Positions 35,737 through 46,683 of a DNA stretch of 64,000 nt are shown piece by piece. The notes beneath the pieces were generated by a model. The model ran no database searches and had not been told where the DNA came from. It saw only the letters and a list, made by a program, of their open reading frames with translations. The position numbers and the translations under genes are program-made. The stretch comes from Herbiconiux moechotypicola. GTDB lineage: Bacteria; Actinomycetota; Actinomycetes; Actinomycetales; Microbacteriaceae. The stretch is taken from NCBI RefSeq assembly GCF_024979255.1, contig NZ_JANLCN010000009.1, forward strand, positions 124,001 to 188,000, read 5' to 3'. Numbering within the stretch: position 1 is the stretch's first letter; each line of letters starts with the position of its first letter.

Positions 35737-37459
35737 CGGCACCCGGTCGACGGCGGGCCGAGCCACGCGCATCCTGGCCCGTCGTGTGGTGGCGGTGGCC
35801 GCCGTGCTCGCGGCGGCGGTGGCGCTCGCCGCGTGCAGCGGCATCCCTCGTTCCGGCCCGGTGCAGGCGGGCGACGTCATCGGCACCGACGACGACATCG
35901 ACGTCATCTTCCTCGCCGCCGACCCGGTGCCGGGTGCCGGCCAGCAGGAGATCCTCAACGGCTTCATCCAGGCGGCGAAGAGTCCGCAGGACGACTACGC
36001 CATCGCGCGCCGCTACCTCACCAGCGACGCCGCGCAGAACTGGCGGCCGAACGCCGAGACGACGGTCGACACCGGTACGAGGCCGACCGTCACCGAGAAC
36101 GACACCTCCATCCGGATGGGAATCACGCCGGTGGCGACGGTCGACGCGAACGGCAGCTACTCCGCGAGCCTCTCCAACGCGCCGTCGAGCCTGTCCTTCA
36201 CCTTCGCGACGGTGGACGGCGAGTGGCGCATCAGCGGTCTGGCCGACGGCATCGTCATCGAGGACGTCTTCTTCGACCAGGTGTTCTCCTCCCACGCGCT
36301 CTACTTCTACGACCCCACGTTCACCTATCTCGTGCCCGACCTGCGCTGGTTCCCCACCACGACGGCCGTGGGCACCCGGGTGGTGAAGGCGCTGCTCGAC
36401 GGCCCCACCTCGTGGCTCGGCGACGGCGCTGTGGTCACGGCCTTCCCCGACGGCACCACCACTCCCGCCGTGGTCACCTCGGGCGGACAGACGCAGGTGG
36501 AGCTCTCGTCGAACGTGCTGCAGGCGGATGCGCGCGACTTGCAGCGCATGCAGTTCCAGTTGAGCGAGAGTCTCCGCGACCTCGCCTCGGTGTCGTCGGT
36601 GACCATCACCGTCGACCAGAACGTGGTGCAGATCCCGGGCACGTCGGCGGCGGCTCCCGACGCCGACCCGAGGGTGGATGCGCGTGCCCTGGTGCTGCGC
36701 GACGGCGGTTTCGGCTACCTGAGCGGCTCCACGGTCGTGCCGATCGACGGGGTGAGCGACGCCGTGGAGGGGCTGCAGCCCACGGCGGCCGCCTGGTCGG
36801 CGACCTCGGGCACCGCGGCGGTGCGCGGCGGCAACGGCGCGGTGTACGCGGTGCGCTCGACGTCCGGCGGCGCGGCGACCGCCTCGCTCGTCGACCAGCG
36901 CGGCGACGCGATCGCCCCCGCGGTCGATCCCTGGGGCTTCGTGTGGTCGGTGCCGGGCGACCAGCCGACGGCGCTCACCGCGACGGGAGCCGACGACGTG
37001 GGCATCGCCGTGCCCACGAGCTGGGACGGCGCGACGGGCATCACCTCCTTCGAGATCTCGCGCGACGGCACGCGCGCCGTCGCGTTCCTCTCGGTCGACG
37101 GGGTGCCGAAGCTCGTGGTGGCCGCCGTCATCCGCAACCAGGACGGTGTGCCGGAGCGCCTCGGGCAGACGGTCGAGCTGACGACGCCTGGTGGCACCGC
37201 CCTCGACGCCACCTGGGCCGATCAGTTCAGCGTGGCCGCCCTCACGGCCCTGCCGACGGGGGAGACGAGGGTGGTGGCGCAGGAGCTCGGTGGCCGGTCG
37301 AGTCCGATGGGGTCGCCCGCCGACGGCCTCGGCGTGGCGGGAGGCAACGACCTCGACGGGCTGCGGGTGCGCGCGGCCGACGGCGGTCTGCTGCAGCAGC
37401 AGGGGAGTGCGTGGCAGTCCGCCGCGACCGGGGTCTCGGTGCTCGCCGTGCAGAACTGA
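35729..37459 (+). CDS. lpqB: lipoprotein LpqB
   Basis: A 576-residue lipoprotein. The signal ends with the lipobox LAAC at Cys36 (VALAACSGIP). A GerMN-type domain follows (EQQEILNGFIQAA-like start, GTRVVKALLDGPTSWLG), then a beta-propeller-like region. LpqB modulates MtrB signalling and cell-wall integrity in mycobacteria. The GTG at 35729 lies inside the mtrB end, after GGAGGAGG. The start and the lipobox confirm export and membrane anchoring. Confidence 0.94.
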   Translation: MADGTRSTAGRATRILARRVVAVAAVLAAAVALAACSGIPRSGPVQAGDVIGTDDDIDVIFLAADPVPGAGQQEILNGFIQAAKSPQDDYAIARRYLTSDAAQNWRPNAETTVDTGTRPTVTENDTSIRMGITPVATVDANGSYSASLSNAPSSLSFTFATVDGEWRISGLADGIVIEDVFFDQVFSSHALYFYDPTFTYLVPDLRWFPTTTAVGTRVVKALLDGPTSWLGDGAVVTAFPDGTTTPAVVTSGGQTQVELSSNVLQADARDLQRMQFQLSESLRDLASVSSVTITVDQNVVQIPGTSAAAPDADPRVDARALVLRDGGFGYLSGSTVVPIDGVSDAVEGLQPTAAAWSATSGTAAVRGGNGAVYAVRSTSGGAATASLVDQRGDAIAPAVDPWGFVWSVPGDQPTALTATGADDVGIAVPTSWDGATGITSFEISRDGTRAVAFLSVDGVPKLVVAAVIRNQDGVPERLGQTVELTTPGGTALDATWADQFSVAALTALPTGETRVVAQELGGRSSPMGSPADGLGVAGGNDLDGLRVRAADGGLLQQQGSAWQSAATGVSVLAVQN

Positions 37460-37563
37460 AGCCGAGAAGCACTCCTCCTGCACAATCGCGAGGCATCGCA
37501 CGCTTCTCCCCAGAAGTCGTCGATCGGCGAGCGGGATGCGGCCGGGCTGTCGACCATCTCCGC

Positions 37564-38238
37564 ATGAGTTCTCCTTCCGTCGCGGTCACCACCTCCTGGA
37601 TGCGCGAGGCCGTCGGTCTCGTGGCGCCCCTCTGCTGCGCCATCTGCGGCAGCCCCGACACCTCGGTCTGCGCGCGGTGCAGACCGCTCCTGCGTCCGCG
37701 GGTGGTCGGGGTCGAGCTGTCGGTCCCGCTCGGCGGGCCGCCCGTCGTGGCGGCCCTGGTCTATGCCGGTCCCGTGGCCTCGCTCCTGGCGGCGGCGAAG
37801 GAGCACGGGAGGGTCGACGCCCTCCGCGCGGCGGCGCCGGCGCTCGCGTGCGCCGTGCGCGCCCTCGCGCCCGACCCCTCCGCGGTCCGCCTCGTGGCCA
37901 TGCCCTCCGCGGCTCGTGCCCGGCGCCGCCGCGGCTTCGGTGCCGTGGAGGAGCTGTTGCGCGCCGGGGGTCTCCGGCCGGCGAGGTCGGGGTTGTCGCT
38001 GCGGCGCGACGTCGACGACCAGGCGGGGCTCTCGGCCGAGGCCAGGAGGCTCAACCTGGAGGGCGCCATGGTCGCCTCGGCGAGGCTGCGGGGGCACCGC
38101 GTGCTGCTCGTCGACGACGTGGTGACCACCGGTTCGACCCTGGTCGAGGCGGCCAGGGCGGCGCGGGCCGCGGGCGCGCTCGTAGTGGGTGCGGCGTGTC
38201 TGGCATACGCGGTGAAGCGCCGGGTGAGCACTCGGTGA
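37564..38238 (+). CDS. ComF family phosphoribosyltransferase-like protein
   Basis: A 224-residue protein. An N-terminal zinc-finger-like set is Cys25, Cys28, Cys36 and Cys39 (CAICGSPDTSVCARC). The PRTase motif VLLVDDVVTTGSTLVEAARA is near 180. ComF proteins support DNA uptake in competent bacteria, but many homologues have unknown roles. ATG 37564 is about 100 bp after lpqB, with which it is likely co-transcribed. Confidence 0.88.
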   Translation: MSSPSVAVTTSWMREAVGLVAPLCCAICGSPDTSVCARCRPLLRPRVVGVELSVPLGGPPVVAALVYAGPVASLLAAAKEHGRVDALRAAAPALACAVRALAPDPSAVRLVAMPSAARARRRRGFGAVEELLRAGGLRPARSGLSLRRDVDDQAGLSAEARRLNLEGAMVASARLRGHRVLLVDDVVTTGSTLVEAARAARAAGALVVGAACLAYAVKRRVSTR

Positions 38239-38292
38239 CCTGCAAGGAAATGTCGAGCGAATCCGTGGGTGACATCCCGGGGAGCGACGGGG

Positions 38293-38298
38293 TAGCGT
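38293..38298 (+). promoter_or_regulatory. -10 element for hpf
   Basis: TAGCGT is preceded at 18 bp by GTGACA (38269-38274). Transcription from here gives a leader of about 66 nt with AGGAGG at 38360-38365, so hpf, unlike most neighbours, has a normal ribosome-binding site. Confidence 0.4.
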
Positions 38299-38370
38299 GA
38301 ACGACACAAGGCGCGAAGGATCCCGCCTCGGCCGGATCCGACGTCACACACCGATGGCTAGGAGGTCTCC

Positions 38371-39075
38371 ATGGACGTGAACATCACCGGAAGAAACCTA
38401 GGGATCACCGATCGATTTCGCGAGTACGCGAACGAGAAGGCAGACAAGGTCGCGCACCTCGCCGACAAGGCCCTCGTGCTCGAGGTGAAGGTCAGCCGCC
38501 ACAGCTCGGCGACGGGCGCTCAGAGCGGCGACGACCGCGTCGAACTCACCCTCATCGGCCCGGGCCCCCTCGTCCGCGCCGAGAGCGCGGCGGCCGACAA
38601 GTACGCGGCCTTCGATCTCGCGATCGCCAAGCTCATGCAGCGCGTGCGCCGCGCCAAAGACCGTCGCAAGGTGCACCGCGGCCAGCACCGGCCCGTCTCC
38701 CTGCACGAGGCCAGCACGGGCGGTTTCAGCCTCATCGACGTCCAGCCTGCCGACGTCGGCGCGCTGACCGGCTCGACTCTGCCGGCGGCCGAGGCGCCGT
38801 CCGGTTCGGCCGCGGAGGAAGAGGCCGAAGAGGCCTACTGCCCGGTGGTCATCCGCACGAAGGTGTTCGGTGCGGCGCCGATGACGGTCGACGACGCGCT
38901 CTACCACATGGAGCTGGTGGGACATGACTTCTATCTGTTCATCGACGCCGAGTCGGGTCGCCCGAGCGTGGTGTACCGCCGCAAGGGCTGGGACTACGGG
39001 GTGATCGCGCTCGACGAGAGCGCGGCCGCGTTCGCTGAGCTCGAGCTCGAGACCACCGGTTCGGCGGCTCGCTGA
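38371..39075 (+). CDS. hpf: ribosome hibernation promoting factor, long form
   Basis: A 234-residue protein that dimerises 70S ribosomes into inactive 100S particles in stationary phase or stress. The N-terminal RNA-binding domain (about 1-105) has MDVNITGRNLGITDRFREYA and ends RRAKDRRKVHRGQHRP; the C-terminal domain (about 165-225) contains DDALYHMELVGHDFYLFID, the long-form dimerisation fold. AGGAGG is six bases before the ATG. It lies directly upstream of secA, the usual actinobacterial order. Confidence 0.95.
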   Translation: MDVNITGRNLGITDRFREYANEKADKVAHLADKALVLEVKVSRHSSATGAQSGDDRVELTLIGPGPLVRAESAAADKYAAFDLAIAKLMQRVRRAKDRRKVHRGQHRPVSLHEASTGGFSLIDVQPADVGALTGSTLPAAEAPSGSAAEEEAEEAYCPVVIRTKVFGAAPMTVDDALYHMELVGHDFYLFIDAESGRPSVVYRRKGWDYGVIALDESAAAFAELELETTGSAAR

Positions 39076-39139
39076 GCAGGGCACGGAGCTCTCCCACCGC
39101 ACTCGGCGGATGCCCCGCCGACGCTCAGGCACGAGCAAC

Positions 39140-39172
39140 TAGTATTGCTATCGCCTGTGCGCACGCGCAGGC
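39140..39172 (+). promoter_or_regulatory. secA promoter -10 and 5' leader hairpin
   Basis: TAGTAT at 39140-39145 is a good -10, putting the start near 39152. Immediately after, GCCTGTGC and GCGCAGGC (39153-39172) form an 8-bp stem (one T-G wobble) with a GCAC loop. The mRNA would begin with this hairpin. GGGAG at 39184-39188 precedes GTG 39194. Confidence 0.45.
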
Positions 39173-39193
39173 ACGATTGCAGTGGGAGACTCC

Positions 39194-42112
<2,919 letters not shown>

Positions 42113-42122
42113 CCTCGGCCGC

Positions 42123-42175
42123 GCCCGCGTTCTGACCACGCCCCTGGGGGCGAGTGGGCAGAACGCAGGCGGGCC
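42123..42175. terminator. secA terminator hairpin, nested, possibly bidirectional
   Basis: GCGTTCTG (42127-42134) pairs with CAGAACGC (42159-42166), enclosing GCCCC-TG-GGGGC (42140-42151). It lies between secA and the convergent Rv3235-like gene. No T-tract follows, so strength is uncertain. Confidence 0.55.
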
Positions 42176-42187
42176 GGCGGGGGAGGT

Positions 42188-42730
42188 TCAGAGCACGTGC
42201 ACCGCGCTCGCCCTCCAGCGCTGGTCGAGCGCTTCGAGCCGGATCGCGACGGCCCGGGCTCGTGCCCGCCCGTGCACGATGACGACCGCCTCCACCACAT
42301 CCGGTTCGGGGCGCCCGAGCACGGTGCTCCCCATCTTGAAGACCGGGCGGCTGGGACTGGCGGTGAGCGACTGCCGCGCGCGTCTCGCGAGCACGACGCG
42401 CTTCATGAGGTGCGCGTGGGCGTCGGTGCTCAGCCAGCGCGCGATCTGATCGAGTTCGCGCAGACCTGCGAGGATCTCCACCACGCAGCGCGCCAGGGCT
42501 TCCACCAGGGGGCGTGGGTCGGGGAGCTCCCGCGGCGACGAGGTGCGGCCCGCGGCCTCGGTGTCGAACCGGGCGGCGTCGTCAGGAGGGGCGGCGGTCC
42601 CGGGTGCGAGGTCGTCCGGCGGCGGTGAGGGGTGGCGGGCCGGAGGTGCGGCCGCACGGCCGGCCGGAGCGATGCGTCTGGCCGAAGGCCGGGCGGGCGC
42701 GGGAGCCAGGAGGGAGGGTGATGACTGCAT
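42188..42730 (-). CDS. Rv3235 family protein
   Basis: A 180-residue protein with a Pro/Ala-rich N-terminus (about 1-75) and a conserved C-terminal region: RPLVEALARCVVEILAGLRELDQIARWLS and later GSTVLGRPEPDVVEAVVIVHGRARARAVAIRLE. This matches the small family near secA in mycobacteria (Rv3235). No function is established. AAGGAG lies five bases before the ATG at 42730. Upstream is a 342-bp gap with two palindromes and a long inverted repeat. Confidence 0.8.
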   Translation of the reverse strand: MQSSPSLLAPAPARPSARRIAPAGRAAAPPARHPSPPPDDLAPGTAAPPDDAARFDTEAAGRTSSPRELPDPRPLVEALARCVVEILAGLRELDQIARWLSTDAHAHLMKRVVLARRARQSLTASPSRPVFKMGSTVLGRPEPDVVEAVVIVHGRARARAVAIRLEALDQRWRASAVHVL

Positions 42731-42761
42731 GGAACTCCTTCGGTGCCACGTGAGCCCCGCT

Positions 42762-42779
42762 TGAGGTAAGCATTGCTCA
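42762..42779. promoter_or_regulatory. palindrome copy a: TGAG-N10-CTCA type
   Basis: TGAGGTAAGCATTGCTCA (18 bp; TTGAG/CTCAA arms including flanks) lies about 32 bp before the Rv3235-like ATG. It is the most divergent of five copies of a TGAG...CTCA palindrome in intergenic sequence between 42.7 and 50.4 kb. Candidate operator. Confidence 0.35.
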
Positions 42780-42883
42780 ACTACATTCCGTGGGCAGTCA
42801 CTCAACCAGTGTCGACGACAGCTTGTCCAGCAGCGTTTGTGCCCTGTGGAATCCGCCGAGGGTCGATCACAGCCGACGGTCAC

Positions 42884-42900
42884 TGAGTGGAAACTGCTCA
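42884..42900. promoter_or_regulatory. palindrome copy b: TGAGYA-N5-TRCTCA type
   Basis: TGAGTGGAAACTGCTCA (17 bp), followed by TACCGCCC. It lies between the divergent Rv3235-like and pdtaS genes, about 120 bp from copy a. It matches copies c and e in spacing and downstream flank. Confidence 0.45.
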
Positions 42901-43002
42901 TACCGCCCGCGCGCTCGTCGATGATGGAATCTCTCCTGGATGTCAGAGATGTCCGGTCACCCCTCGTCCCCCGACCTGTCGCCGGGGTGGCCGGATCCAG
43001 CC

Positions 43003-43043
43003 GCTCCCGTGGCCGCTTCGTAGGGAAACGCGGTCACGGGAGC
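43003..43043. promoter_or_regulatory. 14-bp inverted repeat before pdtaS
   Basis: GCTCCCGTGGCCGC and GCGGTCACGGGAGC match at 13 of 14 positions with a 13-nt loop. The right arm covers the expected -35 position of the pdtaS promoter, so it could be an operator. Confidence 0.45.
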
Positions 43044-43060
43044 CTGCGGATGAGGGCGGT

Positions 43061-43066
43061 TAGGCT
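43061..43066 (+). promoter_or_regulatory. -10 element for leaderless pdtaS
   Basis: TAGGCT is followed by six bases and then GTG 43073, without a Shine-Dalgarno sequence. Confidence 0.5.
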
Positions 43067-43072
43067 AGTCGG

Positions 43073-44566
43073 GTGTCCACACTCAGCGACCTCGTCACCA
43101 CCCACGGCAGCTCCACCGAAGCCGACATCGAGTGGCTGCACCTCCTCGTCAGCGACTGCCAGCTCCTCGCCGACCTGGCCTTCGCCGACATCGTGCTGTG
43201 GGTCCCCACGAGTGACGGCACCTTCATCGCGGTCGCGCACTCGCGTCCGTCGAGCTCGGCGACACTCTTCTACCGCGACTTCGTCGGCCAGACCATCAAG
43301 CCGGAGTGGCGCAAGCAGGTCACCGACGCCTTCGAGAGCGGTCAGATCGTCGACACCGCCGCGCCGGACTGGTACGAGGAGACGCCCACCCGCGTGCGCG
43401 CCGTCCCCGTCATGCGGCGTGTCTCGGTCTCCGAGCAGATCACGACCGACCGTCCCATCGCGGTCATCACCCGGCACACGAACCTCAGCGAGGCCCGCAC
43501 CCCCAGCCGGCAGGAGCTCACCTTCAACGAGTGCGCCAACGACCTGTTCGCCATGATCGCGGCGGGCGACTTCCCCGATCTCGGCGCCCCCACCGGTCCT
43601 CGCCGGGGCGCCCCGCGCGCATCCGACGGTCTCATCAGGCTCGACGTCGACGGTGTCGTCACCTTCGCCAGCCCCAACGGACTCTCGGCGTTCAACCGGA
43701 TGGGTTTCGCCGGCGAGCTCGAGGGGCAGTCGCTCGCCGAAGTCACGACGGGGCTCCTCAGCGGGCGTCTCATCGTCGACGAGTCGTTGCCGCTGGTCGT
43801 CACCGGCCGCGCGCCCTGGCGCACCGACATTGAGGCGCGCGGGGTGACGGTCTCGCTCCGGGCGATCCCGTTGCGCACCCGGGGCCACCGTTTCGGTGCC
43901 ATCGTGCTGAGCCGCGACGTCACGGAGCTGCGTCATCAGGAGCGCGAGCTCATCACGAAAGACGCCACCATCCGCGAGATCCACCACCGGGTGAAGAACA
44001 ACCTGCAGACGGTGGCGTCGCTGCTGCGCATCCAGGCCAGGCGCACCCACTCCGACGAGGCCCGCGAGGCGCTCACCCAGGCGATGCGCCGGGTCGCCGC
44101 GATCGCGGTGGTGCATGACACCCTGTCGGAGGGCCTCAACCAGCGGGTCGACTTCGACACCGTGTTCGACCGGGTGCTGCTGCTCGTGGCCGAGGTGGCC
44201 TCTGCGCACAACACCACCGTGCATCCGAAGTCGTCAGGCAGTTTCGGCGTGCTGCCGAGCGAGTACGCCACACCGCTGGCGCTGGCGCTCACCGAGCTCG
44301 TCACGAACGCCGTCGAGCACGGGCTGGCCGGTCAGGAGGGCGAGGTCGAGATCGTGGCCACCCGGTCGGAGGAGACCCTCACGGTCGAGGTGCGCGACAG
44401 CGGAACCGGTCTGCCCGAGGGCAAGGTGGGTTCGGGTCTCGGCACGCAGATCGTGCGCACCCTCATCCAGGGTGAGCTGGGCGGCACGATCGACTGGCAC
44501 ACGATGGTGGGCAGTGGAACGGTCGTGACGATCGAGATCCCGTTGCGCTGGGTGAAGAAGGCCTAG
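43073..44566 (+). CDS. pdtaS: PdtaS-like cytosolic sensor histidine kinase
   Basis: A 497-residue kinase without membrane helices. The N-terminal part (about 10-170) is GAF-like, the middle (about 180-290) is PAS-like, and the kinase core is of the HisKA_2 type with REIHHRVKNNLQTVASLLRI (His304/His305). The ATPase part has LTELVTNAVEHG, DSGTGLP and GSGLGTQIV. In mycobacteria PdtaS phosphorylates the RNA-binding antiterminator PdtaR and lies beside whiB1, as here. No pdtaR is in the window. The GTG start fits the TAGGCT -10. Confidence 0.9.
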   Translation: MSTLSDLVTTHGSSTEADIEWLHLLVSDCQLLADLAFADIVLWVPTSDGTFIAVAHSRPSSSATLFYRDFVGQTIKPEWRKQVTDAFESGQIVDTAAPDWYEETPTRVRAVPVMRRVSVSEQITTDRPIAVITRHTNLSEARTPSRQELTFNECANDLFAMIAAGDFPDLGAPTGPRRGAPRASDGLIRLDVDGVVTFASPNGLSAFNRMGFAGELEGQSLAEVTTGLLSGRLIVDESLPLVVTGRAPWRTDIEARGVTVSLRAIPLRTRGHRFGAIVLSRDVTELRHQERELITKDATIREIHHRVKNNLQTVASLLRIQARRTHSDEAREALTQAMRRVAAIAVVHDTLSEGLNQRVDFDTVFDRVLLLVAEVASAHNTTVHPKSSGSFGVLPSEYATPLALALTELVTNAVEHGLAGQEGEVEIVATRSEETLTVEVRDSGTGLPEGKVGSGLGTQIVRTLIQGELGGTIDWHTMVGSGTVVTIEIPLRWVKKA

Positions 44567-44578
44567 CGGAACACGAGG

Positions 44579-44827
44579 TCAGGAGGCGCGGCGCGCCCTT
44601 GCGGCGCGCCGCTTCAAAGCGCGGCGCTCGTCTTCGCTGAGGCCGCCCCACACGCCCGAGTCCTGACCGGTCTCGAGGGCGTACTGGAGGCAGATCTCGG
44701 TGACGGAGCAGCGCGAGCAGACGGCCTTCGCCTTGTCGATCTGGTCGACCGCCGGGCCGGTGTTGCCGACGGGGAAGAACAGCTCGGGGTCTGCGGTCAG
44801 GCAGGCGGCTTTGTCGCGCCAATCCAT
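44579..44827 (-). CDS. whiB1: WhiB family iron-sulfur regulator, WhiB1 type
   Basis: An 82-residue protein with [4Fe-4S] ligands Cys9, Cys37, Cys40 and Cys46 (ACLTADPELFFPVGNTGPA then VCSRCSVTEIC). The GVWGG turn is at 58-62 and a basic tail at LKRRAARARRAS. It matches the short WhiB1 branch, an essential NO-sensitive regulator in mycobacteria. AAGGAG is upstream of the ATG. It is convergent with pdtaS. Two palindromes lie about 90-130 bp upstream. Confidence 0.95.
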   Translation of the reverse strand: MDWRDKAACLTADPELFFPVGNTGPAVDQIDKAKAVCSRCSVTEICLQYALETGQDSGVWGGLSEDERRALKRRAARARRAS

Positions 44828-44913
44828 AGCGGGAGCTCCTTATGTTGCCAGGGTGCTTCGGTCGAGACGTCGACCTAAAGGATTCGGGTGAAGGTCAATG
44901 GCACGGTGGACGC

Positions 44914-44933
44914 TGCAATCAGAGGAGATTGCA
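44914..44933. promoter_or_regulatory. palindrome TGCAATC-N6-GATTGCA
   Basis: A perfect 7-bp inverted repeat with a 6-bp centre, between whiB1 and the divergent membrane-protein gene. Its centre is 22 bp from the centre of the next palindrome. Candidate operator site for whiB1 or its neighbour. Confidence 0.5.
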
Positions 44934-44936
44934 CCC

Positions 44937-44954
44937 GCTCACGTCACTGTGAGC
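44937..44954. promoter_or_regulatory. palindrome GCTCAC-N6-GTGAGC
   Basis: A perfect 6-bp inverted repeat with a 6-bp centre, the reverse order of the CRP half-sites TGTGA/TCACA. Mycobacterial whiB1 is regulated by a CRP-type protein; whether this site binds one is unknown. Confidence 0.5.
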
Positions 44955-44982
44955 CACATTGACCTCGAATATGCTCGCATAC

Positions 44983-44991
44983 TGGTATACG
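44983..44991 (+). promoter_or_regulatory. extended -10 TGGTATACG for small membrane-protein gene
   Basis: A TGN extended -10 followed by a leader of about 25 nt to the GTG at 45022, with GGAG at 45011-45014. TTGACC at 44959-44964 is 21 bp upstream, longer than usual. Confidence 0.4.
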
Positions 44992-45021
44992 CAAATCAAG
45001 GCTTTTGTATGGAGTACGGCC

Positions 45022-45468
45022 GTGGCTGATCAGGTGAACGACGCATCGACATCCGGTGAACCTTCGGGGCCGGGCGGTGCCCCACGCGGGCCCAGACCGG
45101 TGCTGTTGAGCGTTCTCGCCGCGATCGTCGGGGCCGAGGCGCTGGTGATGGCCGGCGTGGTGGTGTGGCTCCTGCTCGAGCTTCTCACGAACCAGCAGTC
45201 GTCGTTCGAGACCGCGGCCGCCATCGTCGTGCTGGCCGCGATCGCGGCGGTGTTCCTGGCGTTCGTCGCGGTCAATCTGCTGCGCGCCCAGCCGTGGACG
45301 CGGGCGGCGACGCTCACCTGGCAGATCCTCCAGGTCGTCATCGCCATCGGCTGCTTCCAGGGACTCGTGGAGCCGGCCGGAGCGGGCTGGTACCTGCTGC
45401 TCTCGGCGTTGGCCTGCCTGCTCCTGCTGTTCACCCCGCCGGTGGTGGCGGCCACCCGGCGGGTCTGA
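45022..45468 (+). CDS. uncharacterised four-helix membrane protein
   Basis: A 148-residue protein, not recognised. A polar N-terminus (about 1-35) is followed by four hydrophobic segments: LLSVLAAIVGAEALVMAGVV, then AAAIVVLAAIAAVFLAFVAV, then TWQILQVVIAIGC and YLLLSALACLLLLFTPPVV. GTG 45022 has GGAG seven bases upstream. It is divergent from whiB1 and convergent with bcp. Small proteins of this shape are common in actinobacteria with no known function. Confidence 0.75.
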   Translation: MADQVNDASTSGEPSGPGGAPRGPRPVLLSVLAAIVGAEALVMAGVVVWLLLELLTNQQSSFETAAAIVVLAAIAAVFLAFVAVNLLRAQPWTRAATLTWQILQVVIAIGCFQGLVEPAGAGWYLLLSALACLLLLFTPPVVAATRRV

Positions 45469-45481
45469 ACGACGGCAGCTG

Positions 45482-45964
45482 TCAGGCGTCGATGCCGAGC
45501 TTCTTGCGCAGCGACGCCACGTGGCCGGTGGCCTTGACGTTGTAGAGCGCCAGGGTCACGACGCCCTCCTCGTCGATCACGAAGGTCGAGCGCAGCACCC
45601 CGACCACGGTCTTGCCGTAGAGCTTCTTCTCGCCCCATGCCGCGTAGAGTTCGTGCACCGCGCTGTCGGGGTCGGAGAGCAGTGTGAAGTTCAGCCCCTG
45701 ATCGTCGACGAACCCTTTGAGCTTCGCCGGTGCGTCCCGCGACACGCCGAGCACCGTGTAGCCGGCGCTCTTCAGCGAGTTGAGGTTGTCGCGGAAGTCG
45801 CAGGCCTCCGTGGTGCACCCGGGCGTGCCGGCTTCGGGGTAGAAGTAGACGATCACCTTCTGGCCGCGCAGCCCCGAGAGGGTCACCTCGGCGCCGTCTT
45901 GGTCGAGGAGCGTGAAATCGGGGGCGGTGTCGCCGGCCTGGATGCGTGCGGTCGTCTCGGTCAT
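45482..45964 (-). CDS. bcp: thioredoxin-dependent thiol peroxidase (BCP)
   Basis: Reduces hydroperoxides using thioredoxin. The 160-residue protein has the peroxiredoxin centre YFYPEAGTPGCTTEACDFRD with peroxidatic Cys50 and resolving Cys55, the Cys-X4-Cys spacing typical of BCP. It lacks a signal peptide, so it is cytosolic. GATACT lies six bases before ATG 45964, pointing to a leaderless start, and palindrome c covers the -35 position. Confidence 0.94.
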   Translation of the reverse strand: MTETTARIQAGDTAPDFTLLDQDGAEVTLSGLRGQKVIVYFYPEAGTPGCTTEACDFRDNLNSLKSAGYTVLGVSRDAPAKLKGFVDDQGLNFTLLSDPDSAVHELYAAWGEKKLYGKTVVGVLRSTFVIDEEGVVTLALYNVKATGHVASLRKKLGIDA

Positions 45965-45987
45965 GCCTCCAGTATCGCGCAGCCCGC

Positions 45988-46004
45988 TGAGCAGCAATTG
46001 CTCA
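45988..46004. promoter_or_regulatory. palindrome copy c: TGAGCA-N5-TGCTCA
   Basis: TGAGCAGCAATTGCTCA has perfect 6-bp arms. It sits on the expected -35 of bcp and about 37 bp before the Septum_form lipoprotein, so it could act on both. It shares its shape and its CATCACGCCC flank with copies b and e. Confidence 0.5.
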
Positions 46005-46040
46005 TCACGCCCCTGGTCGCCCGCACCCGACACTGATCCC

Positions 46041-46544
46041 ATGACCCGCTCCCTACACCGTCTTGCGGCCCTCGCCGGGGCCGCCGTCCTGGTCCCCCTC
46101 CTCACTTCGTGCGCCCTGCTCCCGTCACCTGAGGGAGACCCCGGTGGCGACGCCGAGGCCACCGGCCCGGGCGTGGCTGACGTGTTCGTGCTCGTCGAGG
46201 GCGACTGCTTCGACGACTCGGAGTCCGGAGTGGTCGAAGACGTGCTGCAGCTCGACTGCGGCGAGCCCCACGACTACGAGGTGTACGAGTCGTTCACGCT
46301 CGGCACCGGCTCCTTCGACGAGGCGTTCCCCGGCAAGGCCGAGGTGGTCTCGAGTGCCGACGAGGGCTGCATCGCCGCGTTCGAGCCATTCGTCGGCATC
46401 GGGTACGAGAGCTCGATCTACGAGATCACCCACCTCGTGCCCACCGTCGAGTCCTGGTCGAACGCCTCCGATCGCGAGGTGCTCTGCCTCGTGCACGACC
46501 CCTCCGGAAAGACCACAGGCACCCTCGCCGGAGCCGGGATCTGA
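46041..46544 (+). CDS. Septum_form-domain lipoprotein
   Basis: A 167-residue exported lipoprotein. The signal ends LLTSC with the lipidated Cys24. The mature part carries VLVEGDCFDDSE, then DCGEPHDYEVYESF, then DEGCIAAFEPFVG, the pattern of the Septum_form domain. The cysteines probably pair outside the cell. Members occur widely in actinobacteria, and a role at the septum is suggested by the name only. It is divergent from bcp. Confidence 0.82.
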   Translation: MTRSLHRLAALAGAAVLVPLLTSCALLPSPEGDPGGDAEATGPGVADVFVLVEGDCFDDSESGVVEDVLQLDCGEPHDYEVYESFTLGTGSFDEAFPGKAEVVSSADEGCIAAFEPFVGIGYESSIYEITHLVPTVESWSNASDREVLCLVHDPSGKTTGTLAGAGI

Positions 46545-46603
46545 TCGGTTCGCGAACACGCTCCGAGCATGCTAACGTTGACGACTGGCTCGCAGAGAGC
46601 CAC

Positions 46604-46679
46604 GCACCTCTAGCTCAATCGGCAGAGCAACTGACTCTTAATCAGTGGGTTCAGGGTTCAAGTCCCTGGGGGTGCACCA
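46604..46679 (+). tRNA. tRNA-Lys(CTT)
   Basis: A complete cloverleaf. The acceptor GCACCTC pairs with GGGGTGC, the D arm is GCTC/GAGC, the anticodon stem ACTGA/TCAGT encloses CTCTTAA with anticodon CTT, and the T arm is CAGGG-TTCAAGT-CCCTG. The discriminator is A and CCA is encoded. A strong terminator follows. Confidence 0.97.
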
Positions 46680-46683
46680 GTGA

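Larger units (their letters stand above)
42731..43072. other. 342-bp divergent intergenic region
   Basis: The space between the Rv3235-like and pdtaS genes has no convincing gene. It holds palindromes a and b, the inverted repeat at 43003-43043 and the pdtaS -10 at 43061. I saw no RNA gene. Confidence 0.7.
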
